Assembly: GCF_900074925.1 (NCBI RefSeq)
Contig: NW_019716260.1
Location: forward strand, 452,539-516,538
Source of the DNA: Ramularia collo-cygni
Lineage: Eukaryota > Ascomycota > Dothideomycetes > Mycosphaerellales > Mycosphaerellaceae
Direction of reading: 5' to 3'
DNA length: 64,000 nucleotides
In this document: positions 32,248-42,582 of the stretch, piece after piece
Layout: every line of letters starts with the position of its first letter
How positions within the stretch are numbered: the first letter of the stretch is position 1
Translations under genes and position numbers: made by a program
The notes under the pieces: model-generated
The model's database searches: none
The model's input: the letters and a program-made list of their open reading frames with translations, nothing else
Told to the model about the DNA's origin: nothing

Positions 32248-34794
32248 ATGGCCACGCTTTCCTCTACCGGGGCCGACTGGATCGGCCAACGCTTCGGTCA
32301 CGCCATCAACGGCATACTCGGCGCAACAGCATTCCTTCTGATTGACTGGCTTCTTCCTCGCTGGATGAAATACATTTACANCACGTATTACTATGTGAAT
32401 CGTGCAAATTCCGTTGACCGTCAACTGGAAGCAAATTTCTGCTCTGCAAAGACACGACTGGCGTTCTACATACTGCCTTCAATAGGCCTCGCAGTGATTC
32501 GAATATGGCTGATGCCGCCGGGACGGGAAATCCTGTTCCATCATGGTATCGTTGGATATGCATATCATTCCGGAATCGCTACCATTCAGTATATGACCAG
32601 CGATGGTACGCCAGATGAAAAGAGACTCGACATGTTTGCACGTCGGGATGCTGCAATCTGTTTCTTCTTCACAGCTTACTCTTTGGTCAATCGCTGGTGG
32701 GTGTGGCATCTTGTTTGCGTAACTATTGTGCGAGTTTTCCTACCTATGATGTGTCTGTCAGGCGGAATGTGGATACTTTGGGACCGTCTACCGGAAGCTG
32801 TTCGTAGCACACCAGCATGGCTGGTTCCCAATGCTGTGTATCTCTTCTTCGATGCTTGGGACCTCTGTGACAAGATAGAGGCTCACCTTGTCGAGAGATA
32901 TCCCAAATGGCTACAGTACAAACTTCATCGATTCCAGCAAAAGAGGCGGAAGAATGTCCCAGAATACGTCTATTCGCCTCTGCAACCAGGCGAGATCCGA
33001 CTGTTGAGATTAAGGAGAACGTGTTGGTGGCTGCCCGGATCAATCGAAGCAGACCTGGTCCACGTGTCGATGTATCCATCACCAGAATACGAGGCCGTCT
33101 CTTACCGCTGGGGATCTTCGGAACGCACAGAGTCGATTGTTCTCAATGGAACCACCTTCCCCATCACGAGATCAGCATACGACTTGCTCATGGCTCGCAG
33201 AAGCGTATGGCGACCAAGAACCGTTTGGATCGATGCGATCTGTATCAACCAGTCAGACAACACAGAGAAAGCCGCCCAAGTGCAGCTCATGAGAGACATC
33301 TATCATCGCGCCTACAGAGTCGTGATCTTTACCGGAGGAGACTGGACTGCAAGACTAGCTGCTGTGCTTCTCTACGAGACACTTGCTGCCACATATCAAT
33401 TCGATGAATCCGAGTTGAATCTGAACAAGCTTACGAACCGAGAGCGGTCAACGACGAAATGGAAAGCCTTGAAACAACTCATATTGAACGACTACTTCAC
33501 CCGAGCCTGGGTTGTGCAAGAAGTCGCCGTTGGACAGAAAGTAGAGCTCTATTACGGCGGACTCTATATCGATTGGAGCGCCTTCTTACATCTTGCGATG
33601 CATCTCGCACATCCTCACCGCCGCGAGATGCTGACGTTGGGAGACGAAAAAGACCGTGCTTACTTGGGCACTGCTTGTTTGGAGAATATAGCGATCATGT
33701 CATTTCTACGACCGGATTCTGCTGAGTTCGGCGATGATCTCTCCAAGCGGAATGGCCTTGATGCGGTTCTGTTTTCTACTTTTACTTTCCGCGCAACGGA
33801 TCCGCGAGACAAGGTCTTTGCCGTGCTTGGGATTGCGAGATATGACGATCCCGAAGATCTCTTAATGCCCAACTACTCGAAATCAATGGAACAGGTGCAT
33901 CGCGATACGATAGAGCATCTTTTCTTTCATAGCGAACAGCCGTCCATCCACATGCTAGCGCTGGCAGGGACTGGAGTTTCCAGTAAACGTCTCGCAATGC
34001 CTTCCTGGGTGCCAGATCTGAACCAGGAGTACCTTTGGTTTCCATATGGCCACTTCATTGGTTTGGAGGGAAAGTTCCAAGCGTCTGGCGAAAGTCAACC
34101 GGAGTTCCAGAGAGGCGAGATTCCAGGTTCGCTGTCGATCAAAGGCATCATTTGTGATACTGTCGCATTCTTGGGTATTACCACTGTGAATGAGGGCGAA
34201 ATTCAACCGCGTGGACAGCAAGATGCTCTCCATGTGACGCGCCGGAAATATACGATTGTTACAGACACCGTAGCGTCCATTCGGAAGCACAAGAATATGT
34301 GGCCCGATGAAGTCAATGTTGTCGAAACGGAGCTCTGGCTTGCACTGCTAGCAGGACGCATCAATCGGAAGCGGCCGTTGCAGCACCATGATTGGCAGAG
34401 AGTTTTCCGGCACTGGGTCGGCATCCTGGAGAAGCTTGAGAGAACAGAAGGCCGATCTCCCCAATCAATCTTCGACCAGATTGATCCAGAGGATGAGGGC
34501 TCAGATGTTGAAGAAGGCGATATAGTCACCTACGACTGCGCCCTGGAAGGTTGCTATGGCAGACGGTTCGCGATAACAAAGCACGGGAGGATTTGCTGGG
34601 TACCTCCGTACGCTGAGACTGGCGATGTCGTCTTCATTCCGCTCGGTGCTCAGACACCCTTCTTGGTGCGAGCCAAGAGCAAAACGGATGATCATGATGT
34701 GTATGAGCTCGTAGGAGAGTCATATATCCAGGGCATAATGTGGGGAGAGTTGATGGAAACCGAGCATCCAGAGTCTGTCATCACGCTCATTTGA
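32248..34794 (+). CDS. HET-domain (heterokaryon incompatibility) protein with N-terminal TM region
   Basis: Single exon, 848 aa. HET domains act in allorecognition and NLR-linked cell death in filamentous ascomycetes. The N-terminal 190 residues are hydrophobic: ATAFLLIDWLLPRW, LAFYILPSIGLAVIRIWLM, and a paired segment AICFFFTAYSLVNRWWVWHLVCVTIVRVFLPMMC, so three or four helices. A cytosolic linker ends in YSPLQPGEIRLLRL, the usual HET lead-in. The HET core starts at YEAVSYRWGS (about 282) and includes FPITRSAYDLL, RTVWIDAICINQSDN (about 322-336) and DIYHRAYRVVIFTG, then FTRAWVVQEVA, all the conserved blocks. The C-terminus has the common DPRDKVFAVLGIA and ends in a beta-rich ISYDC-like region. 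One N at 32382. Tail-to-tail with the PQ-loop gene, 46 bp apart. Confidence 0.93.
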   Translation: MATLSSTGADWIGQRFGHAINGILGATAFLLIDWLLPRWMKYIYXTYYYVNRANSVDRQLEANFCSAKTRLAFYILPSIGLAVIRIWLMPPGREILFHHGIVGYAYHSGIATIQYMTSDGTPDEKRLDMFARRDAAICFFFTAYSLVNRWWVWHLVCVTIVRVFLPMMCLSGGMWILWDRLPEAVRSTPAWLVPNAVYLFFDAWDLCDKIEAHLVERYPKWLQYKLHRFQQKRRKNVPEYVYSPLQPGEIRLLRLRRTCWWLPGSIEADLVHVSMYPSPEYEAVSYRWGSSERTESIVLNGTTFPITRSAYDLLMARRSVWRPRTVWIDAICINQSDNTEKAAQVQLMRDIYHRAYRVVIFTGGDWTARLAAVLLYETLAATYQFDESELNLNKLTNRERSTTKWKALKQLILNDYFTRAWVVQEVAVGQKVELYYGGLYIDWSAFLHLAMHLAHPHRREMLTLGDEKDRAYLGTACLENIAIMSFLRPDSAEFGDDLSKRNGLDAVLFSTFTFRATDPRDKVFAVLGIARYDDPEDLLMPNYSKSMEQVHRDTIEHLFFHSEQPSIHMLALAGTGVSSKRLAMPSWVPDLNQEYLWFPYGHFIGLEGKFQASGESQPEFQRGEIPGSLSIKGIICDTVAFLGITTVNEGEIQPRGQQDALHVTRRKYTIVTDTVASIRKHKNMWPDEVNVVETELWLALLAGRINRKRPLQHHDWQRVFRHWVGILEKLERTEGRSPQSIFDQIDPEDEGSDVEEGDIVTYDCALEGCYGRRFAITKHGRICWVPPYAETGDVVFIPLGAQTPFLVRAKSKTDDHDVYELVGESYIQGIMWGELMETEHPESVITLI

Positions 34795-34840
34795 GAGCTC
34801 TTCATCCCATAAAGTCGGTACCGACAAATCCCAACGACGT

Positions 34841-35778
34841 TCAGCCGCTCATGAGAGGGTCGGTCTCCGTTGGCGATCCCCGTTCACGGTCTGGTAGACG
34901 ATCTTCAGTCGCATTCCGATAGAGCACAAAGTGCTGCAGCATGAATACAATATCTGCAAGTAGAGAAATGTTGGAGAGTCCAAGCTTCACTGGATTGCCA
35001 TACAAGCCCGACCAGTCCGCTTGTAGAGAACAGTCGATGATTAGCTGGGCAAAGCTGAATATGCTTCCGCCCATATCTAAAAGGATTTGAATGATCGACC
35101 ACCCCGCTGTGGACTCACGACGGTGATTTGAGATGATCTGGGGTATGTATTTGAACACAGTGACACCTAGCTTGACGTATGTCAGAGCGTAGATCTGTTG
35201 AGCTTTTAGTAGTGGCCGATTCCAAATACGCTGACGTGCCTTACGACATCGATCCATTCCCATTCGTGTCCACCGGTGTCCATACTTTCCTGGCTGACGA
35301 GAACCATGATGGCGGAACATGCGATGGTGAGAAAGCTTGCGCACACGATGCTCCAGGTGACGATATTTGCACGCCTGTTTGTCGAGTGCTTGAACCCCCA
35401 GAGTGGAGGCCAGAATTGCGAGACTGAAATGGCACAGAACACGACCGCATTGATTCCGAAGCAGAGATCGTTGAACTGAACTGTTGGTTCCGGACTGGCT
35501 GGATGCCGTGCTGCATACTGTTCTCTGATGGTAGGCGAGTACAGAAAAACAGCAGTCCCAATCGTCTAGGATACCGTCAGTAGGATGTAAAAGGTTCGAA
35601 AGAGCCTGCGTACGTAGCAGATAAATCCNAAGGTGTTGAGAAGGGGAAAATCGAAGGCGAGGCCGTTGGTCGATCGATTTTTGATGTTCAGTAGTGGCTG
35701 CGGATAGAACGAGAGAGACCATAAGACGAAGTAGACCCAGCCACACAGCTGAGAGAGCCCATGCCAAAGGTCACCCAT
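34841..35778 (-). CDS. PQ-loop transporter, cystinosin (CTNS/Ers1) family
   Basis: Cystinosins export cystine or other amino acids from lysosome/vacuole with protons. Exons 35614-35778, 35245-35565 and 34841-35194 join in frame (introns of 48 and 50 bp: GTACGC/CTAG and GTAAGG/ACAG) to 279 aa. The first PQ motif is in LSFYPQPLLNIKNRSTNGLAFDFP, the second in VFKYIPQIISNHRRESTAGWS; both keep the Pro-Gln dipeptide and following basic/Ser pattern. Seven helices can be counted, ending with LADIVFMLQHFVLY. The tail ends in TDPLMSG, a possible acidic/dileucine-like sorting region. Start chosen at ATG 35778 (MGDLWHGLSQLCGWVYF); an upstream ATG with a GTAAGT donor at about 35832 could give another N-terminus. 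One N (35629), after the first PQ loop. Confidence 0.85.
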
Positions 35779-36856
35779 ACTGAGTAGAATGAGACTGACA
35801 GAAACTGGTGATGATGTTGCTACCAACTTACCTCACATGGAATATATACCAAGATTTCGGAGAGCATGTAGTGGTCGGAGTGAATGTTCGGAGTTGGTCA
35901 GTCCGTCCATTCCGGCGCTAGTGAGAACAGTCAGCGGCGCAGCTTTCGATTGAACCTCATCCTCAACATCATGCTCTCGTTCACACGATAAGAATAGCCG
36001 TGAAAACGAAGCACACGAATGTGAGGATCTCGGCCACATTGCATTGTCCACATGACGACACATTCGGAAGAACCGATAGGATGGAGATGAAGGTAGGCAT
36101 TGCTGCTTCTCCTAGCAAGACGTCTCGTCCGGCCGATGTGAATCTATTCTGGAGAGAGAAATATCCTCAGCAGACTTGGTCCTTGCGCCGGATCTCCTGG
36201 CGNACGTCGTTCGACCTCAGGGCACGAATCTAAGGGCCATCTGCTTCGGACGCCCACGCAGCTATCCTTTACCAAACGGAATGCCTGTGGCAGATGGGAC
36301 CAGTCTGCGCAACTCGGGGCGCGCCTTCTACGCGATCAAACGTTCAGAGGAGTCGTCGACTGCCAGAAGTGTAGAATCACTCTCGATAAGGTATGACGCA
36401 CCGTTGCTGAACATGACATCTTGCGTCGACAGAAGAGACAAAGGCATGAGCATAGGGGGTTGCGAAAGTTTGCACACTTTCCAGGAGTCTTTGTATTGAT
36501 TGATACAGATGACGGTCCATACAGAAACAGCCTACTTGGCAGAACGACGAAAAGCTCACTGACGACTATCGTGGTCGCGGGACAGTCAGCATGATCAGCG
36601 CAGAGCCGCGGGACTATAGCTGTATATTAGAATAGTTTTAGGCGGCATCACAGCGGCACACCAACCCACAGATGATGATTCAACGAAATTGCACAGCGTG
36701 TCCTTGCATCGAGAGTTGCGTGTATTCATAATGACCAAAGGCCTACTTTCTCCACTACAAAACAAGCGTCAAGATGCTCATGGGGACTCTGTGGGTTTGA
36801 GAGTCGCGAGAAGGAAAGAGACGCTATTGCAGTGAGGTAGGTCGCGCTCATGTTCG
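35779..36856. other. intergenic, 1.08 kb
   Basis: Holds the promoter or spliced leader of the PQ-loop gene (GTAAGT at about 35832) and the 3' side of the HD gene. One N at 36203. No coding support. Confidence 0.4.
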
Positions 36857-37606
36857 TCATACTAGCGGCGCAGCTAAATTCGTCTCCTCTTCCCACCAGC
36901 CCCTGAACTCTCTTAACCTCTTCGTTCGTTCCCTTGCCAGCAACCTCCCCGTTTCAGTCTTCATCATCCCCTCAATCTTCTCCAACTTCTCCTCAAAATG
37001 CTCAATACTTCCCGTCAATCCCCTTCCCTTGTCTTTGACGGCCCCAAAAGCAAATACCCTGCCAATCCCCACAGCGCCAATAGCATCCAATCGATCCGCG
37101 TCCTGCACAACAGCCAACTCCGGATGCGCTCCAATAATAGCCTTGACGAATTGCGGCCGTTTTGTCTCATTTGTATAACTCACATTCTCCACAATCAACG
37201 CCACTTTGGCCACAAATCGCGGCGGACAGCCATTTTTACTCAATAGATCCGAGACCATTTGCTCGGCGTTCTCGCCCGGGATGATGTATTTCTTGTCCCC
37301 GACGTCGTGAAGTAGCGCCGCAAGCAATATGGCTTGCTTGTGGAATTTCTTCGCAGGATAGAGTTTGAGTTCTTCAGAGAGGATGTGTTTTGCCAGGTTC
37401 AATACGCGGAGGATGTGGTTGAAATCATGGGAACAGTCGTAGCGGGACATGTAGTCTTCCACGAAAGCGTAGACATTTTTGAAGAGGGATGAGGTCTCGA
37501 AGTCGTGTTTGGGTGTGTCTGGGCTTGTGATGTCGATATTTCCTGATTGGGTTTCTTGCAGAGAGAAATCCACGATGTCGATGGGAGTTGTGGGTCCTTC
37601 GTTCAT
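36857..37606 (-). CDS. HD-domain phosphohydrolase
   Basis: Single exon, 249 aa. The HD superfamily uses a His/Asp metal site to hydrolyse phosphate esters, often nucleotides. A 40-residue N-terminal tail precedes the core. Visible metal ligands are His in CSHDFNHILRVLNLA (about 60), the HD pair in AALLHDVGDKKY (100-101), and Asp in VVQDADRLDAIGAVGIGR (about 168-171). Spacing fits the small YedJ/YpgQ-like HD hydrolases, which fungi carry widely. The C-terminal helix HFEEKLEKIEGMMKTETGR is also typical. Substrate unknown. It is divergent from RPN8, with 381 bp between starts. Confidence 0.88.
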   Translation of the reverse strand: MNEGPTTPIDIVDFSLQETQSGNIDITSPDTPKHDFETSSLFKNVYAFVEDYMSRYDCSHDFNHILRVLNLAKHILSEELKLYPAKKFHKQAILLAALLHDVGDKKYIIPGENAEQMVSDLLSKNGCPPRFVAKVALIVENVSYTNETKRPQFVKAIIGAHPELAVVQDADRLDAIGAVGIGRVFAFGAVKDKGRGLTGSIEHFEEKLEKIEGMMKTETGRLLARERTKRLREFRGWWEEETNLAAPLV

Positions 37607-37987
37607 TGTGAGGGCTTGTGATGATTGAGGATGGATGAGAGTGACTGGTTCTTGCAGAGTTTCTCAAAAGAACCTCTACTTATGCCTCGATGATGCTTTC
37701 AACCAGATTACGGCGAAGTTTTGTAGCAAACGCCCTTTCCGCATTCCGTTGTTTTTTGATCAGGCCGCTTCCGAACGGTCTTACGCGCGGCAGAACTGCG
37801 GGTGCGGGAAGCGCGGGAAGCCCGGTCAGCGCGTGAGAGAGAGCTTCCGACGTCGTCGTGGATTCGCCAGGCATTTGAACATCCAAACAGCTCCATCATC
37901 ACCAGACACTTCGCCACGACGCATCACCTCTATCGACCACCAATCAAACATCTCCTGGCTCCCACCCCCTCACACTAGAATTCCACG

Positions 37988-39196
37988 ATGCCGGCGACAA
38001 CGGCGGAGACGCTCAGCATCGTCAATCGGACGGTTTCCGTGGCGCCGCTTGTCCTCCTCGCCGCAGCAGATCACTACGGTCGCTCCGCCAAGGGAACGCG
38101 GAAACGAGTAGTCGGTATTGTCTTGGGACAGAATGATGGCAAGAGCGTGCGGGTGTCAAACTGCTTTGGAGGTATGCGATGGGTTGATGATGCGAGATGC
38201 AATGATGTTGGGTGAGGGAAGCTAATCTTCCAACAGTACCCTTCGAGGAGGATGAAAAGGATCCATCAGTATGGTTTCTGGATCACAACTATGTTGAGGC
38301 GATGAACGACATGTTCAAGAAGGTCAATGCAAAGGAGAAGCTGATTGGATGGTATCACTCGGGCCCCAAGCTGCGCGCAAGCGATCTGGAGATCAACGAG
38401 CTATTCAAGCGCTACATTCCCAACCCACTGCTCATCATTCTTGATGTGCAGCCAAAGGAGGTCGGCGTGCCCACGGATGCATACTTTGCGGTGGAGGAGA
38501 TCAAGGATGTAAGCCATGAGCATGCGAGGGATGGATATAGACAGACCACTAATGACTTCCTCCCAGGATGGCACAACTACCTCAAGGACCTTTGTACACA
38601 CACCCAGTCTGATCGAGGCAGAAGAGGCGGAAGAGATTGGTGTTGAGCACCTTCTCAGAGACATCCGCGACGTCGCCGTTGGCACACTCAGCTCACGCAT
38701 CACAAACCAGCTCGAATCGCTGCAAGGCCTGCATATGCGCCTGCAGGATATTGGCAAGTACCTGCAGAAAGTCCTCGACGGCGATCTTCCTGTCAACCAC
38801 GCCATCCTCGCAAATCTTCAAGACGTATTCAACCTTCTCCCCAACCTCACCACACCCGCACCCAATAGCAAGGACCTATCAACACTCAACGGAATCGTCA
38901 ATGGTTCTGTAGGCCTTCTCGGTGGCAGCTCTGAGAACTCTGATCTTTCGAGAGGAATGAGTGTCAAGACCAACGNTGAGCTCATGTCCGTCTACCTCTC
39001 CAACTTAATACGATCTATCAACGCCTTCCACGAATTGATCGACAACAAAATCCAGAACAAGAGGCAGCAAGAGGAAGAGGATTCCAAGAAGGACGACGAC
39101 AAGAAGGACAAAGACGTCAAGAAGGATGACAAGGCGCAAGTCAACGGCACATCAGAGAAGGAGAGCAAGGATGATGAGAAGAGCAAGAAGAAGTGA
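37988..39196 (+). CDS. RPN8: 26S proteasome regulatory subunit RPN8
   Basis: Lid subunit that pairs with the deubiquitinase RPN11. Exons 37988-38171, 38237-38508 and 38567-39196 join to 361 aa (introns of 65 and 58 bp; GTATGC/ACAG and GTAAGC/CCAG). MPN domain: VAPLVLLAAADHYGR, RVVGIVLGQNDGKSVRVSNCF, VPFEEDEKDPSVWFLDHNY, and LIGWYHSGPKLRASDLEINELF. The JAMM zinc ligands are replaced (HSGPKLRASD instead of HxHPxxxxxxxSxxD), as expected for the inactive RPN8. The C-terminal helices carry EEIGVEHLLRDIRDVAVGTL and LMSVYLSNLIRSINAFHELIDNK, followed by a highly charged Lys/Asp tail (about 315-361). One N at 38977. Confidence 0.96.
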
Positions 39197-39834
39197 CGAG
39201 GCGGATGGCATGTATCTGAAGAAAAGACATCGTGCATCGGCATGGGCAGGCGTCCGGAGCATTCGCCCGATGTGGGTTTGGCGTGGCGTTCTGGTTCGAT
39301 CCAGCCAGAGGATGAATACCTGGCCGTTGTCAAGTATGTATATTACGAGCTCGCAGTCAGAAGAGTCGCCCAGTATGCGCGAATGGCTGTGAGGATAGAA
39401 AACGATTCATCCACCTCAACCTGCCAAACCTTTCAGGCAGCATATTGACGATCACGAGGACAAAGCGCAGATCTCCTGACTTGAGTCGCTAAGACGCAGA
39501 GTAACACGCCAGCCGGACATGTCTCGCGTATCGCTGACCTCGGCCCTGCTTTCGAATGCTGCAAATGGTCGCATACCCCGGTCACACGGCCCCTGATGGT
39601 GGCTGCATCTGATCTGTAGCTCATGTCAGCAGTGCAACCTCAATGGTCATGCAGATAAGACTGTACCGATGGGCATTGTTGTCTGCCATCTAACTTTAGA
39701 TGGGCGTTGCTTTGGCAGCCTGATTACACCGCGCCACTGGCGGAACCACGCTGCAAGCTGCAATGCACTCTCGCAACCACCTTTATGAGTTGGGTGGCTG
39801 CATGATAGGCACCATTACCTTCAAACCATTGCCT
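39197..39834. other. convergent intergenic, 638 bp
   Basis: 3' ends of RPN8 and the SWIM gene. The short frames show no support. Confidence 0.4.
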
Positions 39835-40431
39835 TCAATCTCCCCATCCAGCAGCCCATCCCGCCAACTCCTCCCTTGAAATCTCCTTTTCTTCAGCAAA
39901 ATGGCCAAATCCTTTACAGTGCTCGACCAGAATGCAAGCGAGAAGATGCTTGCAAACAGCCAAATCACTCCCTTTGGTTAGTCCACCAAATAACATTGGT
40001 TCCTTTGGGCATGCGCTGTTCTCTGTCTCAGTAGACGCCTGCGCAGGGAACGCGGAGAAGGTGAATGCCGGACATGAACAGCTCCATGCGACTAGTCTCA
40101 CTTCATAATAATTGACCTTTTCGACCGTTCCGTGGCGGGTGTGATGTTGTTGAGCGGAGCGCACAAGATAGAGCGTTGATGTATTCCTGTCTGAGACTTT
40201 GAGCCGGGTGACGAGGCCGCGATCTAGACAGTCCAGCGCTGGGAGGAGTTCCTTCTCAAGTAGGGCGTAGAGGGTTAGGAAGAGGTTTTTATCTGAAAGT
40301 TGGAGGGATTTGAGGGGATTCTGGGTGTTGGCAGAGTTTGTGGAAGTTGAGATTGAAGTAATGAGTGATGCTATGAGATGGCGAGGGTTGCTCAGATTGG
40401 AGATGCTCTCTCGTATGTGGGTAGATTCCAT
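39835..40431 (-). CDS. SWIM zinc-finger protein, Sws1/ZSWIM7 (Shu complex) family candidate
   Basis: Sws1 with Rad51 paralogues forms the Shu complex that promotes Rad51 filaments. Single exon, 198 aa, close to fission-yeast Sws1 in size. It carries the SWIM ligands CSC at 118-120 and CKH at 160-162, followed by Leu-Leu-Ala, i.e. the C-x-C-xn-C-x-H-x-x-A signature that distinguishes Sws1 proteins from other SWIM fingers. Upstream helices (LFLTLYALLEKELLPALDCLDRG) and the beta-hairpin TRLKVS, TLYLVRSAQQ, YYEVRLVAWSCSC fit the family fold. The insert between ligand pairs is about 39 residues. Another SWIM protein is possible, but length and the Ala support Sws1. Confidence 0.75.
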   Translation of the reverse strand: MESTHIRESISNLSNPRHLIASLITSISTSTNSANTQNPLKSLQLSDKNLFLTLYALLEKELLPALDCLDRGLVTRLKVSDRNTSTLYLVRSAQQHHTRHGTVEKVNYYEVRLVAWSCSCPAFTFSAFPAQASTETENSACPKEPMLFGGLTKGSDLAVCKHLLACILVEHCKGFGHFAEEKEISREELAGWAAGWGD

Positions 40432-42582
40432 GTTGATGGCGTTCTTAGCACTTGCATCGTTGTTGACGATGAAATAATAGAGAGAGATGAGCTTTGACGG
40501 TAACTTTGGAAGCGAAACTTTAAACCTTTAGGCCTGCATTATGATTCTTGAACAGGCGTGTGAAGGATGTCGGTCTGGTAACAGTTTGTCAACTATGTGA
40601 GGTCGAGTACGCACGAAGGGATCTGGTCAACATCAGGGCACTCAAATCGATGGCATCACCTCAGATGATCTCAAACGCACCTCGGTCCGTCGTCACCAGG
40701 TTGTGCAACATCCTGCAAAGGCCGCCGTATGACGCTGTCAGGTACCTACAAGTACCGTCCGTCCCTTTGCTCAGCCACAGCCTCTACAGCACACACCGCT
40801 CATTCACGATACAAAGTAGTAGACAGTAGTCAAGTACCGAAACGAGGACGTGATGTCGGCATTAGGGAGATGCGTCGACGCCAAACTACTGTGCTGTGTA
40901 GTGTGCTCGGGCTCGGGCGCCTAGAGGGGGGCGATAACGATAAGAAACTCTATCGCAATGCGTGGGATGGAATCATGCGAATGGATGGGATGGAATGATC
41001 GACTGGTAGCATGAAACGCATCACGATGCACACCTCGTGCGCTCGCAGTAGCTCGACCGCTCTTTGCGCTCGAACCTAAGACATCAATCACATGCAAATA
41101 TCGGAGACGGCCGGGGCCACCACACACCGATCACCGGATGATGAAAGTGGATGATGTGGTCACGCACATGCCACAGCCAATGTCAATGCCAATGCGACGT
41201 CCCCAAGTGTGGGGGATGGCAGGTCAGGTAGCCGCCGCGAGATGTTCGGCTCCGTCAGACCGCCCACGGCTGGCCGCTGGCGACGATGAGGCGAGCAAGA
41301 TACGGAGCTCGCATCAACCAACGCCCACACTATTGTCCTCGTCGTCTCAGAGGTGGAACTTCGGTTAGCGCGGGCTTAGGTCTCCTTTGTCCAATGCTGG
41401 CCCGAATGGGCGATGAGCACCGCTCACCGGCTGGAAGCTGGACGGGCGTGGGTCCAATGGTGGAGGAGCTGGCAGCTTGTTGTCTTGGGTGGCGCAGGAT
41501 TGCTGATTTGCAACGCGGCACCACTCCAGGAAGGGCATTTGCGTGAGTGGAGATGTGTGCTGCTGGCTGACGCCCAGCAATTCAGATTGATCACCGTCCT
41601 TCCAGAATCGCGTGGACGACAATCTGCAGGTGTTGGATTCATAATACAATGCAGCTCGCGGCGTCGGGGATAAGGTAGCAGTCTTGTACATTGGGGAAAA
41701 TGGGACGGGAAAGTGTAATTGGCGACGGGCACCAGGGTCTCCGATCGGCGCTAATGCCCGCGCGCTGGTGGCTAAAGTAGGTAATCGTCGTCGGTGGACA
41801 ACATCGCGTGAGTCACGCTCCTCTCACAAACCACATCGCATCCCATCCAATGGCCGCCGGATTCCGAACAGCTGCTGCAATGGCGCAGGCCAATGGTAAT
41901 GGTGTGCAGCTAGAGAGCTGTGCACGCGCTTCGGGCGGGCGACTACGAGCAGCACCAGCACACACCCCGTCTCGTCGCGTCTCGTCTCGTTCGCCCGCCC
42001 GCTCGCTCGCCCTGGTCATGCGCACTGCGACCGATGCCTGGCCGCTCTTTCTGGCTGCCCTGTTTGCCGCGCCCGGATGATCATTGATTGATGTGAGTGT
42101 GATGATTGATGGATGGAGGTGAGGTAATCAGGAATCTGAATCATCGAGCAGCTGCCGCCTGTCCAAAAGGCTGCATGTCTCGCTCCCGTAACATTCATTC
42201 TTTATGCGAGCAGGTACCGTGGTCTCAGCCGCCGACTTGTCCTCAAGATCCTCCGGATTCCACGGTCATCCGCCACTTTCTTGCACCTATATTATATGAC
42301 TCGCTCTCTGCCACTCCTCTCTAGACCACTTTTTGCCAATACATACCTCGTCACAGCGCGGACTTAGTCGGCTTTGCTTGCGTTCACGCCCCCACTACTT
42401 TAGGCATACAACAATCCACCCCGGCTGAACAACAGGCTTCGCCACGTACGCGTGCGACGGCATACTTGGATTACTTGAGAGCATTTCCTCGCCACCTGCA
42501 ACAACACTCTCGCCGGCCGGCTACATTGACGGACGCATTGCATATCAGACTACCAACTCAACTACAAGCCGACGAGACGATC
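40432..42582. other. intergenic, 2.15 kb
   Basis: No family-like frame. Contains direct GATGGGATGGAAT-type repeats near 40966-40996 and a C/T/G low-complexity run (41966-42012, CTCGTCGCGT and CGCCCGCTCG units). The last 300 bp are C/A-rich and probably the leader of the SWIRM gene. An in-frame non-ATG extension of the SWIRM frame back to 42466 is not used as a start. Confidence 0.4.

Noticed and set aside
42466..42582. 39-codon in-frame extension before the SWIRM ATG
   Set aside because: It begins at TTG and has leader-like composition; ATG 42583 is the first usable start.
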